In this document: piece after piece, positions 42,947 through 54,056 of the stretch
Layout of the letters: the number at the start of each line of letters is the position of its first letter
Numbering within the stretch: the stretch's first letter is position 1
Source of the DNA: Bathynomus jamesi
Taxonomy: Eukaryota; Arthropoda; Malacostraca; Isopoda; Cirolanidae
Direction of reading: 5' to 3'
DNA length: 64,000 bases
Assembly: GCA_023014485.1 (NCBI GenBank)
Contig: JAJOZX010000998.1
Location: 544,501 to 608,500, forward strand
Notes under the pieces: generated by a model
Told to the model about the DNA's origin: nothing
Database searches by the model: none
Seen by the model: only the letters and a program-made list of their open reading frames with translations
Translations under genes and position numbers: made by a program

Positions 42947-45900
42947 TTAGGCCGTTTCGAAAAATCGAAATTTATGATGGCTCAACGCACACATACTAAA
43001 AAGGTAATATGTCATGAATAAAGACTTCATGCAAAATATTAAGACAAGAGCTTATTGTTATCCCACCCCTCAATGCATATCTATTTTACCCCTCATGAGA
43101 AAATTTTCATTTTTCTGGCAAATATATTTTTATTTTGTGATGCCCTCTTAAATTTGGTATATAAAATTCATAAATAAAATTGGAAGATAAGTAGGTCATT
43201 TTCAGGAATGGTCCAGTAACCACCCTATATTCTTTAGAGAGAATTCTAGAAAATTCTTCCTTCAGGATAACTATTCTAGAATTTCCATTTTTTCCCTTTA
43301 TGGATTATATGATGTTTTATTTGCTTTTTCATCTATAATTACTGATATTTTCACAAGTTTACTATTCTAGAAAGGTTACTTCATGTTACTTTACAACTTT
43401 CTTACAGTAATCAAGTCATAATATAATTTAGGTGAGTGATTAATGATCATATTATATTATTATTATTAAGACTAACAGGTGTTAAAACTTTTTCCCTCAG
43501 AATTATGGCAAAAACCAGAAACAAGTGTGAAGTCTGGTTGTTCGGACAAGTGCTGGAAGAGGGTTTTTCTGAGAAGCAGCTTCCAACTAACAGTGATGTC
43601 CTTAAACGTCTTTTTTATCACATTAAGGTGGGAAAGCAAAATGTATCTGTAGCTTGCGCAACTGTAGCCAACGAAGTTATTGCTATGTGGGAAAAAGCCT
43701 CCTTAATTACATCCCACAAGCCTTATATTGTCTCAAAGCTTAAAAGGCTTTACAATAAGCATGAAGGGCTGGTCAAGAACCGAACACGACGAACTCCTAC
43801 CCAAGAGAAGAATGAAGCAGAATTTGTCACCAGCTTAAAGAAGCTTTTCGATGTAGCTCATTCAGAAGTGGAAACAGAAATAAAATTGGAGGAGGATAAA
43901 GATTTTCTTAAGGATCAAAGGAACGATCGGAAAATGATTATGGGTCCAGAAGACAAGGAGTTTTCAAGAAAGGCAAAAGCACGACAGATAAGCATGGAAA
44001 GAATGGAAAAACTTCGCAGGAAATCAAAGGAAGAAATGAGGCAATTGACAAAGGTTGTGGATCTCAACCAATGTGAAAATTCCGGTTCAGGAGGAAGTGA
44101 AGAATCATCTGGTGATGAATTGTTCTACAGAGCACTCTCATCATCATCTTCAAAAAAGGAGAAGCTTGAACCAGGTGTAATTGTTAGGGATAAAAAGTTC
44201 TTGGCTGCTCTGGACCGCACTGGCTGCTCTGGACCGCACTGGAACATCTGCAAGAGCTGCTATGCACATTGTGGCACCTGCCCTTTCAGCTGCTGGAGTG
44301 GAAATTGAAGAGATCCACTTTCATCACCCTCTATCTACAGGTCTCGGCGATCAACACGGATGCAGATGGGAAAACATTAAAGCCAGTTCCAACCAAATAC
44401 CCCTTTAATAATTCATTTTGATGGAAAGCTTCTTCCATCCATGCATGGGGTAAGATTGATGTAATGCCCATTGTTGTGACTGGTGCAGGCGAATTAGAAA
44501 AATTACTGTCTATTCCAAAGCTTATTTCTGGAACGGGAGAAGAAATGGGGAGAGCAGTTTTAGATGTCTTGAAGCAATGGCCACAAGTAAATGAGTGGGT
44601 AGCAGGCCTTTGTTTGATACTACTGCAAGCAATACAGGTATCCATGCTGGGGCTTGTACCATCATCCAAAAGGCCCTTCAGAGATCACTCCTTTTTCTGG
44701 CATGTTGCCACCATATCCACGAGCTTCTTATCACTGCAGTTTTTGACATGTTTTTCTCTTCTTCGGGTCCACAAAATCCCTTATTCAATCGATTCAGAGA
44801 TTGTTGGGATAACATTGATCATCAGAATTACAAGCCCTATGAACCCAATGATCTCACCTCAGAATCTTTAGATCATTGGATCTTGAAGCACAGAGACAAG
44901 CTTATTTCTTTCATCAACTCCAAACTTCAAGAGGGCCACACTCGAGGTGACTACAGGGAATACTTAGAACTTGCACTTATCTCTTGGTTGTCCAATGCCT
45001 AAAACAAATAAAGGCTCTGATAGCAGATTCCACTACCCAGGAGCTTACAGCAGAGCTAGATGGATGGGAAAGGGCATCTATTCCTTAAAAATTTACTTAT
45101 TTAGGAACCAATTCCTTCTCACCCCTCATGAAAAACAAGCTCTGATACGAATAAACGCCTTTTCAGTGACAGTTTATCTTCAAGCTTGGTATACATCTCC
45201 AGTTGGAATTGATGCTCCAGCAAATGATTTGGCCCTCCTCAAGATGCTACATATCTACAAGATCCAGGTTGATAAGGAAGTGGGTGCTACAGCCCTCAAA
45301 AAACTTCAGAACCATGGTTGGTACTTGAGTGAGGATCTTGTAGGATTTGGCTTTTTCTCAAACCTCGTGACTGAAGATGATAAGGTTCTAATGTTCCACA
45401 ACCTTCACCACGCGCCTCCTCGAAAAGTGAGGGCAAGAAAGGTGGACCCCGAATGTTGCAAAATCCCAATGACTTAAAGATTACCAGTTTTGTCACAACT
45501 CAAACACAAGACTTCTTCAAGTGTTTGAAAATAGAAATTCCCAAGAAACTTGAAGACATTGAGGAGCACCGTAATCGGGTCATGGCAGTCAAAGTAATCA
45601 ACGACTGTGCTGAACGAGGAGTCAAACTGGCTACAGAATTTAATGAGAAGCTCACAAAGAGTGAGGAAGAGAGACAACTGGCCTTTCAAATCATTGAAAA
45701 TCAGAGAAAGGAGGTCCCTCAGCCACTGAAATCCCTATATTCTTAATCAATATATGTCTTAAATAGAATTTAAGTCGCTTTGTTTTAAAACATTTTTCGT
45801 TCAGTCTTATATTTGCTCTAATTATCCATTAATGTAAAAGAGGTGCCATCTGAGGGGTGCCTTTTTATCATTCAAATAAAATGATATTTTGTCTATTTGT

Positions 45901-45983
45901 TTTTCTTCCTTTATATAAAAAAATAAAAGTATGTGCGTTTATCAAAATTCAATTTGAAAAATTACCATATAATCGTGAAACGG

Positions 45984-45988
<5 letters not shown>
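42947..45988 (+). mobile_element. DNA transposon, second member of the HWDGK family (3,042 bp)
   Basis: Ends TTAGGCCGTTTCGAAAAAT and, from the right, TTAGACCGTTTCACGATT, both adjoining TA inside (TA)n tracts. It holds one degenerate gene related to that at 19,399. Base composition matches its AT-rich surroundings, unlike the first member. Confidence 0.82.
43505..45746 (+). pseudogene. Putative DDE-type transposase, HWDGK/FDTTASNTG family
   Basis: ATG at 43,505 opens AKTRNKCEVWLFGQ. The first frame is open to about 44,215, with LKRLFYHIKVGKQNVSVA, SLKKLFDVAHSEVETEIK and a charged coiled-coil stretch. A small duplication (CTGCTCTGGACCGCACTGG, twice, near 44,205-44,240) shifts the frame. Then IIHFDGKLLPSMHG (first Asp, Trp replaced by Phe), VVTGAGELEKLLSIPKL, FDTTASNTGIHAGAC (second Asp), LACCHHIHELL, YPGAYSRARWMGKGIYSLKI, LFRNQFLLTPHEK, SPVGIDAPANDLALLK and NDCAERGVKLATEFN follow in changing frames. 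It is full length and shows that the family includes the RARWMGK block damaged in the first member. Confidence 0.78.

Positions 45989-46015
<27 letters not shown>
45987..46015. repeat. (TA)n microsatellite at transposon end
   Basis: It follows the TTAG terminus directly. Confidence 0.93.
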
Positions 46016-46359
46016 GGAGTCTGGTTTCACGAGGAAACAGGATATAGAATAAAAACGATTGGGCGAACAAGATGAACCACTGATATGATTAGATTTATTA
46101 AGGAGCGTCGAAGTTTCGACCGATCTTGGATCTACTTTCAAGACTACAGTAAAAACAGGACAAAAACACAAATTTTAAAGTAAACAAACTAAAAAAAAAT
46201 AATCACTTGCATAGAAAAAGGTTACCTAAAATTGATTACCTAAAATGTTAAATACACAAAAATAAATAGAACACAATGCAGTAAACAAATCCATCATATA
46301 AAAGAACTAAATTCATTCTTAAAAATTAATTATGTAAACTTTGATATTCTTAAAATATA
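46016..46359. other. Unassigned repeat-like DNA
   Basis: The minus strand reads VDPRSVETSTLLNKSNH near 46,090-46,150, a composition reminiscent of retroelement tails, but I cannot assign it. The rest is AT-rich. Confidence 0.3.
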
Positions 46360-46361
46360 TA

Positions 46362-47266
46362 CAGGGCGTCCCAAAAAAATGTATACACACTTTAAATAAT
46401 TATAAAGGCAGTGTTTATTAAAATACATTTCATTTTCAAAATGTAATAGAATCTACAGACATTATTTAATTGTTTTGTCAACGCCTGTTTTCAAACTGAC
46501 GTCCGTTCTGGTCCAGGCACTGCTGATAACGCGAAGCAATGGAATCGCAAACATCACGAAACATTTCGTTTGGTATTTGTGTGCATTCTCGTCCAATGGC
46601 TGCTCTCAATTCAGCGACTGTTGCAGGTTTTATAGCGTAGACTTTGTCTTTTAAGTATCCCCATAAAAAAAAGTCTAGTGGTGTGAGGTCTGGTGAACGC
46701 GGAGGGTATTCTACGAAACCCCTTCGTCCAATCCACATCCACATCGTGCCAAGTACCACTCGCAATACTCCACTCTTCGGTCCGGATCATCTTCATTAAT
46801 AGCATGGACTAATCTTGGAATGTAACTTTTCTATTGACAGCGCTTCAAAATGCGTTGGACAGACGATTCTGAAATTCCTACCTCACGACTCGCTTGCCGC
46901 ACAGATTTTCTTGGACTTTGGTGATACGTTTCCAGTACTCTTTCTTGCTTTGTGGGGCTTGTCGATGTCCGTGGTCTTCCGGAACGCTTCTTGTGGACAT
47001 TCTGAACAGTTCCATCGGCTTCAAACTTATCTCTAATTCGAGTGATGGTAAGTCGCGTTGGTGGATCTGTTTGAAACTCCCTCCTAAACTGTCTTTGCAC
47101 TTCAACTGCGTTTTCACACTTCCAGTAGCATTTTAGAATGAATTTCCTTTGTTCAAAGCTTAGTCTGACTGCCATTATTAATTCTAATGGGTTTAACTTG
47201 GAAAGAAAGAAACATCAATTGAGCTATCAGCTGTTAAAGTGTGTATACATTTTTTGGGACGCCCTG
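46362..47266 (-). mobile_element. 905-bp mariner-type element, internally deleted
   Basis: Inverted ends CAGGGCGTCCCAAAAAAATG on both sides, with TA on each flank (46,360-46,361; 47,267-47,268). The minus strand encodes the transposase N-terminus (46831-47175) with [37 protein letters not shown] and a second HTH ([20 protein letters not shown]). After VEYCEWYL the reading passes straight into the third-Asp block ([18 protein letters not shown], 46478-46765) in another frame. The first and second catalytic blocks are deleted. Confidence 0.95.
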
Positions 47267-47268
47267 TA

Positions 47269-47850
47269 TTTTAAAATACATTCTTAAAATATATATTCTT
47301 AAAATACATTTTTAAAATATATATTCTTAAAATATAAAAATAATCTGAATTTTGACAAGAACATAGAGCTAAAATTAAGAAAATAATAAAATTAAAAATT
47401 ACTTTTTAGAAATAAAGTAGATATCGATAAAATGTAATGTAAGACATCAGTGAGTAATACAGAAAATTAAACAGAACTGCCAATATCGGAGAACCAATTA
47501 TTGACTACAGTAGTTGGCAAGGAAGGAAAATTAGTTGGATGGAAATGTGCAGGGAATGTATAAGGACTCCAAGAATAGAAGAACTTGTGGGTTTGATGTT
47601 GGATGTAAAATTTTGAAATGATTAAAGGAGAGAAGAACCTTACTTTTTTAAATGAAATTCGATTGCGGAAACTTCGTGTGTAGAAAGAACTGCAACTATT
47701 CTGTATCTAAACTAATTCTAATATAGCTACACATTTGTACTCAGAAAAGTTTGTCGGTAGAATTTACATACATGAACCGCGTGGACATCGGGAAAATATC
47801 ATCCATGAAGAAGACAGTCGAACGCATCAGGGAAGAAAGGGAATTTTTTT
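47269..47850. other. AT-rich non-coding DNA with short tandem repeats
   Basis: Contains a TTCTTAAAATATATA-type repeat (about 47,278-47,335) which continues on the far side of the mariner (before 46,360), so the mariner landed in it. No gene recognised. Confidence 0.5.
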
Positions 47851-47859
47851 TTATGCACG

Positions 47860-49820
47860 AAGGAGGGACCAAGGGCGAACACCCCAAAAACGCCACCTCG
47901 TAGAGCCAGAATCAAGGTCCAAGGTTTTCGAGATGCCTGGACACTCTGCATTTGAAAGAGTGGAGGTCATACACATAGGGAAAGGTGGATTGAGGAAGAT
48001 TGTTCCAGAGTTCACCAGTTGAGTGGATGAAAGATTAAAAATACTGATTAATCCTTGCGTTAGAATGTTGGAAGAAAAGGAATGAGAATTTGTTGAAAGT
48101 CTAGTACTGACTGCTCCCTTTAAGGAGGCATGCAGTTAGAGAGTTCAGAAGAGCAGTGTCCGTTATAAAAGCGATAGTTAAGAGAGAGTGAGGCAACATT
48201 GCGGAGAAGAGAAAGCGATTGAAGACATTCAGCAAGAGGCGGGGAATTGATGAGACGAAAAGCCTTTGATTCCACCTGCTCAAATAGAACTGTGTGGGTT
48301 GAGCCACCCCATACATGCGAAGTACTCCATACACGGGCAAACAAGACTCCTGTACAGAGCCAGCAACTGAGTGGGTGTAAAAACACTGCGGAATCGATAC
48401 CGCACACCTAACCTCTTAGAAGCTGTTTTAGAAAGAGAGTACATGTGATCTTTCCAGGAAAGATCACAAGGAAAGAAAACTCAAAGAATGTTAAGAGAAG
48501 AGGAAGGATTGAGGTGTATATTGTTGAATGTAAGGGGACAGTCCTTTGGAATATTGTGACGAGTAGACAGATGGAGGAAATTAATTTTTTAGGTATTGAA
48601 AGCCATAAGGTTTTCTCTGCTCCACTCATAGAGCGTAGAAAGATGAGAGGTCAGTTGCATCATAACCGTCCCACGAGAAGCATGGAGTGACTGTTGAGAG
48701 GGACGCTTTGGGAAGCGGGTGGAGAAGTGAAGATTGGAGTCATCGGCATAGGAGTGGATAGGACAGGAAATGCGACTTATTTAGGTGAAGCTAAATAAAA
48801 AGAAAAGAGTAGGTGACAGGACAGAGCCCTAAGGAATACCACTATTAATAGCTTTAGGAGAAGAACAGTGGCCATCTACAACCGCAGCTATAGATCGGCC
48901 AGAAAGGAAATTAGAGATGAAGGGGAACCCGTACTAACGATCTGAAAGAAGCTTATTAGAAGGATGGACATCATCAAGACCGTACGCCTTCTTAGAGTTA
49001 AACCCGGATAGGCCATAAAAACATCTTCGAATAGATTCTAATTTCAGACATAATTAAGTCAGAGGGAGGAGATGGGGAAACAGCACTGGAATTGTCCAGG
49101 GTTGAGTTGGAGGTGAAGGTTTGAGCGAAGAGTGCAGCTTTATCAGGAAAAGAAAGCAACTGAGCCGTCGGAATGGAAAAGAGAAGGGAACGAAGAAGTA
49201 AAATTGTTGGAAAGATTTTGGGGTAGGTGCCAGAAAGAGCGAGAAGAATTAGAATTAGATAGGTTTTCACAGTGATGTCTGATGAAGGAATTTTTGTTGA
49301 ATCGAAGAACAGATTTTGCACGAATCCGGTAGAAATATAAGCTAAGTGAGAGTGAAGAGTTGAATGACGACGGTACCTTCTGAAAGCCTCTGTTGTGGAT
49401 AGCATTAAAACAGGCAAAGTTAAACGAAGGTTTTTTTGCATTAATAGTAGGAATAGAATATGGAATGTACCTCTCCCAGCCCGAAAGAATCACCTCCGTG
49501 ATGTGCTCAGCACACTCGGAGAGGCCCCGGCCACCAAAGCAGTAATTAGAGAAGTACTGCCTAAGGACATCCCAATCAGCGGCGCCAAGGTGCCAAAGGC
49601 GTCTTCTCTTGGTAGGATCCAAGGGCCAAACTGGAGCGATAGGACAGGAAGCAAATATAAGATCGTGGTCGGAGGGGCCCAACGGAGAGAAAAAAGTTTG
49701 ACAGAGTAAGAAGAAGGATGGCTGGTGAGAAATAAATTCAGAATGTTGGTCCTATCTTCAAGGCGATAGAGGATTCGAGTAGGGTGCTGTACAATTTGCT
49801 CTAGGTCATTCAGGATTCAG
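47860..49820 (-). pseudogene. Non-LTR retrotransposon ORF2 fragment, decayed
   Basis: Reading leftwards: the endonuclease end (TNILNLFLTSHPSSYSVKL, LGPSDHDLIFASCP), the linker (RRRLWHLGAADWDVLRQYF, AEHITEVILSGWERYIPYS, RAKSVLRFNKNSFIRHHCEN) at 49,680-49,140, and early RT-adjacent sequence to about 49,000. Then a decayed middle part (48,400-48,990), and the C-terminal block VWGGSTHTVLFEQVESKAFR, LINSPPLAECLQSLSLLRN and YNGHCSSELSNCMPP (48,400-48,110). The extreme C-terminus (GELWNNLPQSTFPYVYDLHS) lies near 48,010. YADD was not readable. I recall this LINE type as common in crustacean genomes; that is memory, not a search result. Confidence 0.78.
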
Positions 49821-50485
49821 GATACAGAAATTTGGCTCCTGTTCCTTCCTTATTTCCGATAAAACAATCGATAATGTTTTTACATTTTCATTTTTTTCAT
49901 TAAAATGTCAAAAGACCAAATAAAAAACTTCAAGAGTTTGCCTGGAAAAGAATATATTTTATATAGTTTCAAATATATTTGTAGAAAAGAATATCTATTT
50001 TTTCAGTACAAAGAGTTTATATCTTTGATATTGAAATAAAATATTTATGATTTTCTTACCTGAGAATGTCTTATATAAATAAATAAACAAATAAATAAAC
50101 AAATAATATATATATATATATCGAAATATACTTATTTCACACATTTAAGTAAAAATATTATGCCAGAAACATGTTAAGTTAAACCAACGGGAATGTAACA
50201 TTATTATTATCATTATAATAAATGTATAAGTAAATACTTCAATCGTATTTCCACTTATTCTTCATATTTTTAATAAAAAGAAGCTCAATACTTTAAGTCT
50301 TTCTTGGCCTAATTTGTTTTTAATACCGATATCCTGTAATTAAAGTTTGATAAAATTTATGAATTACATATAAAGGTCGAAACTCTACGTTTTTTTAATC
50401 ACACTTTCTTCAAATCAACTTTTATTTTCGTGGTTAACTTTTCTTGGAGGAGAAATGTATCTTTTGACGATTTTTGGGTCTCACT
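49821..50485. other. AT-rich non-coding DNA
   Basis: A short (TA)n at about 50,108-50,121 and simple A/T-rich sequence. Nothing else recognised. Confidence 0.6.
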
Positions 50486-50489
50486 AATT

Positions 50490-52658
50490 CACTGGTCAAC
50501 AAAGTTTTTGTCACAGAGATATTTTTACTTGAACTATGCGTAATTTTTTACGTTAATTACGAAAATGAAAACAATTTTTCTATCACCCGCAGTTTCAGAG
50601 TGACACAAGAATTTACATTACTTAGGATTTGAGTGAGAATAGGAAGGGGGCGGGGTCTGCCCCTTCCTCTTCCTCTGCTTATAAGTTGCTACACGTCACT
50701 GTTAACTTTCATTTAATTTCACTCAGTGAACATCTTGCATTTTATTCGTGATTTTCCTTAATCATTTTTTGTGTCAGTGCGTTCGTATTGTTTCATGACA
50801 GAATGCCACGCAAGTGTGTCAACCATCCAAACTGTTTCTGTTATGTGTGCAGAGAGTTAACACTTAAATTTCAAGGGCGAAATTTCACCCCTCTCGTCAA
50901 CAAAGCATACGAACTTTATTTTGGTTGCAAGGTAGGGGATCAGAACAAGACGTGGGCACCTCATATATGCTGTATTACGTGTTTAAGACTTCTGACAGGC
51001 TGACTAAATGGGTCTCGTCAAATGCCGTTTGCTGTTCCGATGATATGGAGAGAGCCGAAAGACCATTTAACGGATTGTTATTTCTGCTTAACAAATATAC
51101 TAGGCATTACTGCGAAATTTAAACATATGGTACAATACCCAAATTTACCATCAGCCATAAGGCCTGTTTTACATAATAAACATTTGCCAGTACCAAGGCC
51201 ACCGGAAACGTGGAGTTTAGATGATGAAAATGAAATTGATGTACAATGGTAATGACGAAGCTCAACATGGTTTACTGACGGACGATGTTGATCCAATGTT
51301 TGAACCATCTTGTTCATCGACAGAGCCTCACTTAATATCTCAAGCAGACCTGAGCAAGCTTGTCTGTGATCTGAAATTGTCAAAAGATCAATCCGAACTT
51401 TCGGCTTCCAGGTTCAAAGGTTGGAATCTTCAAGAAAAAGGCACTAAGATATCTTTTTACCGCAAGCATCAAAGAAACTTTCTACCCTCTCATGAAAACC
51501 CTTGGCCAACAACATGATCCAAACGAATGGCGCCTATTTATTGATTCCTCCTCGAAGCTGAATTTAAAAACTGTATTACTCCATAATGGAAATACTGTAA
51601 ATACCCTTCAGTTCCATTAGCACATGCCGTACATATGAAGGAATTATACGACAATATGCACCTGTTTGTGAAGCACATCCAATATGATAAACACTCTTGG
51701 CATATCTGTGGAGACTTGAAAGTGATTGCACTTCTTCTTGGTTTACAACTGGGTTATACGAAATTCTGTTGTTTCCTCTGTGAATGGGACAGCAGAGTAC
51801 GGGAAAGCCATCACTCAAAGAAACAATGGCCACTTCGACAAGCGTTGATGTTAGGGCATAAAATCTCACCAGTTCACCTCTTCTTAATCCAAAAAAGTTA
51901 TTTGCCACCACTACATATTAAACTTGGTTTAATGGAAAATTTTGTTAAGGCTATGGATAAAAATGGCAGGAGCAGGGGGTCTCTACTTGAAACAGAAATT
52001 TCCGAGGATCAGCGAGGTCAAAATCAAGAAGGGATATTTGTGGTCCCGCAAATGCAAATTAGAGAAATCATGAGAGACAGCGCGTTTTATGAAACTCTAA
52101 GTGAAGTTGAAGGAGCAGCTTGGAGAGCATTTAAAGTAGTGAACACAAATTTCCTCGGAAACTTCAAGGCCGAAAATTAAGAGTCACTTGTTGAAGAACT
52201 TCTCAAGGCCTACAAAGACGTGGGGTGCAACATATCGTTGAAAATTCATTTTCTTGACTCACATCTCGACTTCTTCCCAACAAACTTAGGCGATGTTAGT
52301 GATGAGCATGGGGAACGCTTTCATCAACAAATATCCACGATGGAGAAGCGATACCAGGGCAAGTGGAGCCCCAGCATGTTGGATGACTACTGCTGGACAT
52401 TGTCAAGGGATGGCCCAGAGGCGAAATACAAACGTAAATCATCAGTAGCCACATTTTAGGTGAATTCAATATGCATTTTCTACTTTGATATTGCTATTAC
52501 GCCTATAAATTAGTCCAAATTTCATTTTCGATTCACTCAATATTGGTGGGTGACAGAAAAATTTTGAGGCCATTTTTGAACTCAGCGGTAAAAAACCTAT
52601 AAGATCCACCCAGTTTTGTTCATGTGACAAATAAAAAGTTCGATTTTGTCGACCAGTG
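50490..52658 (+). mobile_element. DNA transposon with AATT target duplication (2,169 bp)
   Basis: Ends CACTGGTCAACAAAG and, from the right, CACTGGTCGACAAAATC. AATT flanks both sides (50,486-50,489; 52,659-52,662). It encodes one large degenerate protein of an uncharacterised arthropod repeat family. I cannot name the superfamily. Confidence 0.8.
50803..52459 (+). pseudogene. Uncharacterised transposon protein (CNHP...ICCITC family)
   Basis: The start at ATG 50,803 is supported by the zinc-binding opening PRKCVNHPNCFCYVCREL with a second Cys cluster in WAPHICCITCLRL. Later blocks: MPFAVPMIWREPKDHLTDCY, YPNLPSAIRPV, EPHLISQADLSKLVCDLKLS, WHICGDLKVIALLLGLQLGY then TKFCCFLCEWDSR, YLPPLHIKLGLMENFVKAMD, NISLKIHFLDSHLDFFP, SDEHGERFHQQISTMEKRYQ and a closing YCWTLSRDGPEAKYKRKS. 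The conserved acidic residues in CGDLK, CEWDSR and DEHGERFH might form a catalytic site; that is inference. Stops and shifts near 51,001, 51,250, 51,500, 51,600 and 52,178. Proteins of this kind occur in many invertebrates without assigned function. Confidence 0.75.
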
Positions 52659-52684
52659 AATTATAACTTCCAAATTTTATCGTC

Positions 52685-52822
<138 letters not shown>

Positions 52823-53065
52823 AATAATAGAAGTAATAAAAATAATAATAGAAATAATAGAAAAGAAAAATGGCGAACAATATAAATCATGATACAATTT
52901 TAAAGTTACGAAGATACAGATAGGTGAGGCATATTATAACTATGGCGTAATATATTGGAAATTTTTAACATCTAATTTATATGGTTCATGATTGCACCCA
53001 TTCAAGATTGTGAATTTTGCATATATAATAGGTGATTTTCATTGTTTAGTAATATTCACAAGTTG

Positions 53066-53068
<3 letters not shown>

Positions 53069-53110
<42 letters not shown>
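53069..53110. repeat. (TA)n microsatellite at mariner left end
   Basis: About 21 TA units run up to the mariner terminus at 53,111. Confidence 0.97.
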
Positions 53111-53113
<3 letters not shown>

Positions 53114-54013
53114 GGCGTCCCAAAAAAATGTATACACACTTTAACAGCTGATAGCTCAATTGATGTTTCTTTCTTTCCAAGTTAAACCCATTAGAATTAA
53201 TAATGGCAGTCAGACTAAGCTTTGAACAAAGGAAATTCATTCTAAAATGCTACTGGAAGTGTGAAAACGCAGTTGAAGTGCAAAGACAGTTTAGGAGGGA
53301 GTTTCAAACAGATCCACCAACGCGACTTACCATCACTCGAATTAGAGATAAGTTTGAAGCCGATGGAACTGTTCAGAATGTCCACAAGAAGCGTTCCGGA
53401 AGACCACGGACATCGACAAGCTCCACAAAGCAAGAAAGAGTACTGGAAACGTATCACCAAAGTCCAAGAAAATCTGTGCGGCAAGCGAGTCGTGAGGTAG
53501 GAATTTCAGAATCGTCTGTCCAACGCATTTTGAAGCGCTGTCAATGGAAAAGTTACATTCCAAGATTAGTCCATGCTATTAATGAAGATGATCCGGACCG
53601 AAGAGTGGAGTATTGCGAGTGGTACTTGGCACGATGTGGATGTGGACTGGACGAAGGGGTTTCGTAGAATACCCTCCGCGTTCACCAGACCTCACACCAC
53701 TAGACTTTTTTTTATGGGGATACTTAAAAGACAAAGTCTACGCTATAAAACCTGCAACAGTCGCTGAATTGAGAACAGCCATTGAACGAGAATGCACACA
53801 AATACCAAACGAAATGTTTCGTGATGTTTGCGATTCCATTGCTTCGCGTTATCAGCAGTGCCTGGACCAGAACGGACGTCAGTTTGAAAACAGGCGTTGA
53901 CAAAACAATTAAATAATGTCTGTAGATTCTATTACATTTTGAAAATGAAATGTATTTTAATAAACACTGCCTTTATAATTATTTAAAGTGTGTATACATT
54001 TTTTTGGGACGCC

Positions 54014-54016
<3 letters not shown>
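53111..54016 (+). mobile_element. 906-bp mariner-type element, internally deleted
   Basis: It matches 46,362-47,266 almost base for base, in the opposite orientation, with the same internal deletion. TA precedes it; the right flank is TGTA, so that duplication has mutated. (TA)n tracts lie on both sides. Confidence 0.95.
53203..53667 (+). CDS. DNA-binding-domain-only transposase fragment (154 aa)
   Basis: The frame starts with ATG ([12 protein letters not shown]) and keeps both helix-turn-helix subdomains, with [12 protein letters not shown] as the linker between them. It ends 28 residues after [18 protein letters not shown] because the internal deletion puts the rest out of frame. If expressed it could bind the ends of sister elements but not cut. 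The homologous frame in the 46-kb copy is shorter (46831-47175), because of a change near 46,830. Confidence 0.7.
   Translation: MAVRLSFEQRKFILKCYWKCENAVEVQRQFRREFQTDPPTRLTITRIRDKFEADGTVQNVHKKRSGRPRTSTSSTKQERVLETYHQSPRKSVRQASREVGISESSVQRILKRCQWKSYIPRLVHAINEDDPDRRVEYCEWYLARCGCGLDEGVS

Positions 54017-54053
<37 letters not shown>
54017..54053. repeat. (TA)n microsatellite at mariner right end
   Basis: Follows the mariner terminus directly. Confidence 0.95.

Positions 54054-54054
<1 letters not shown>

Positions 54055-54056
<2 letters not shown>

Noticed and set aside
47735..48022. 95-codon plus-strand frame
   Set aside because: Lies opposite the recognisable C-terminus of a minus-strand LINE and is a shadow of it.
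53203..53667. Host gene domesticated from a mariner DNA-binding domain
   Set aside because: Still flanked by intact terminal repeats and present in near-identical multiple copies, so it is part of a mobile element.
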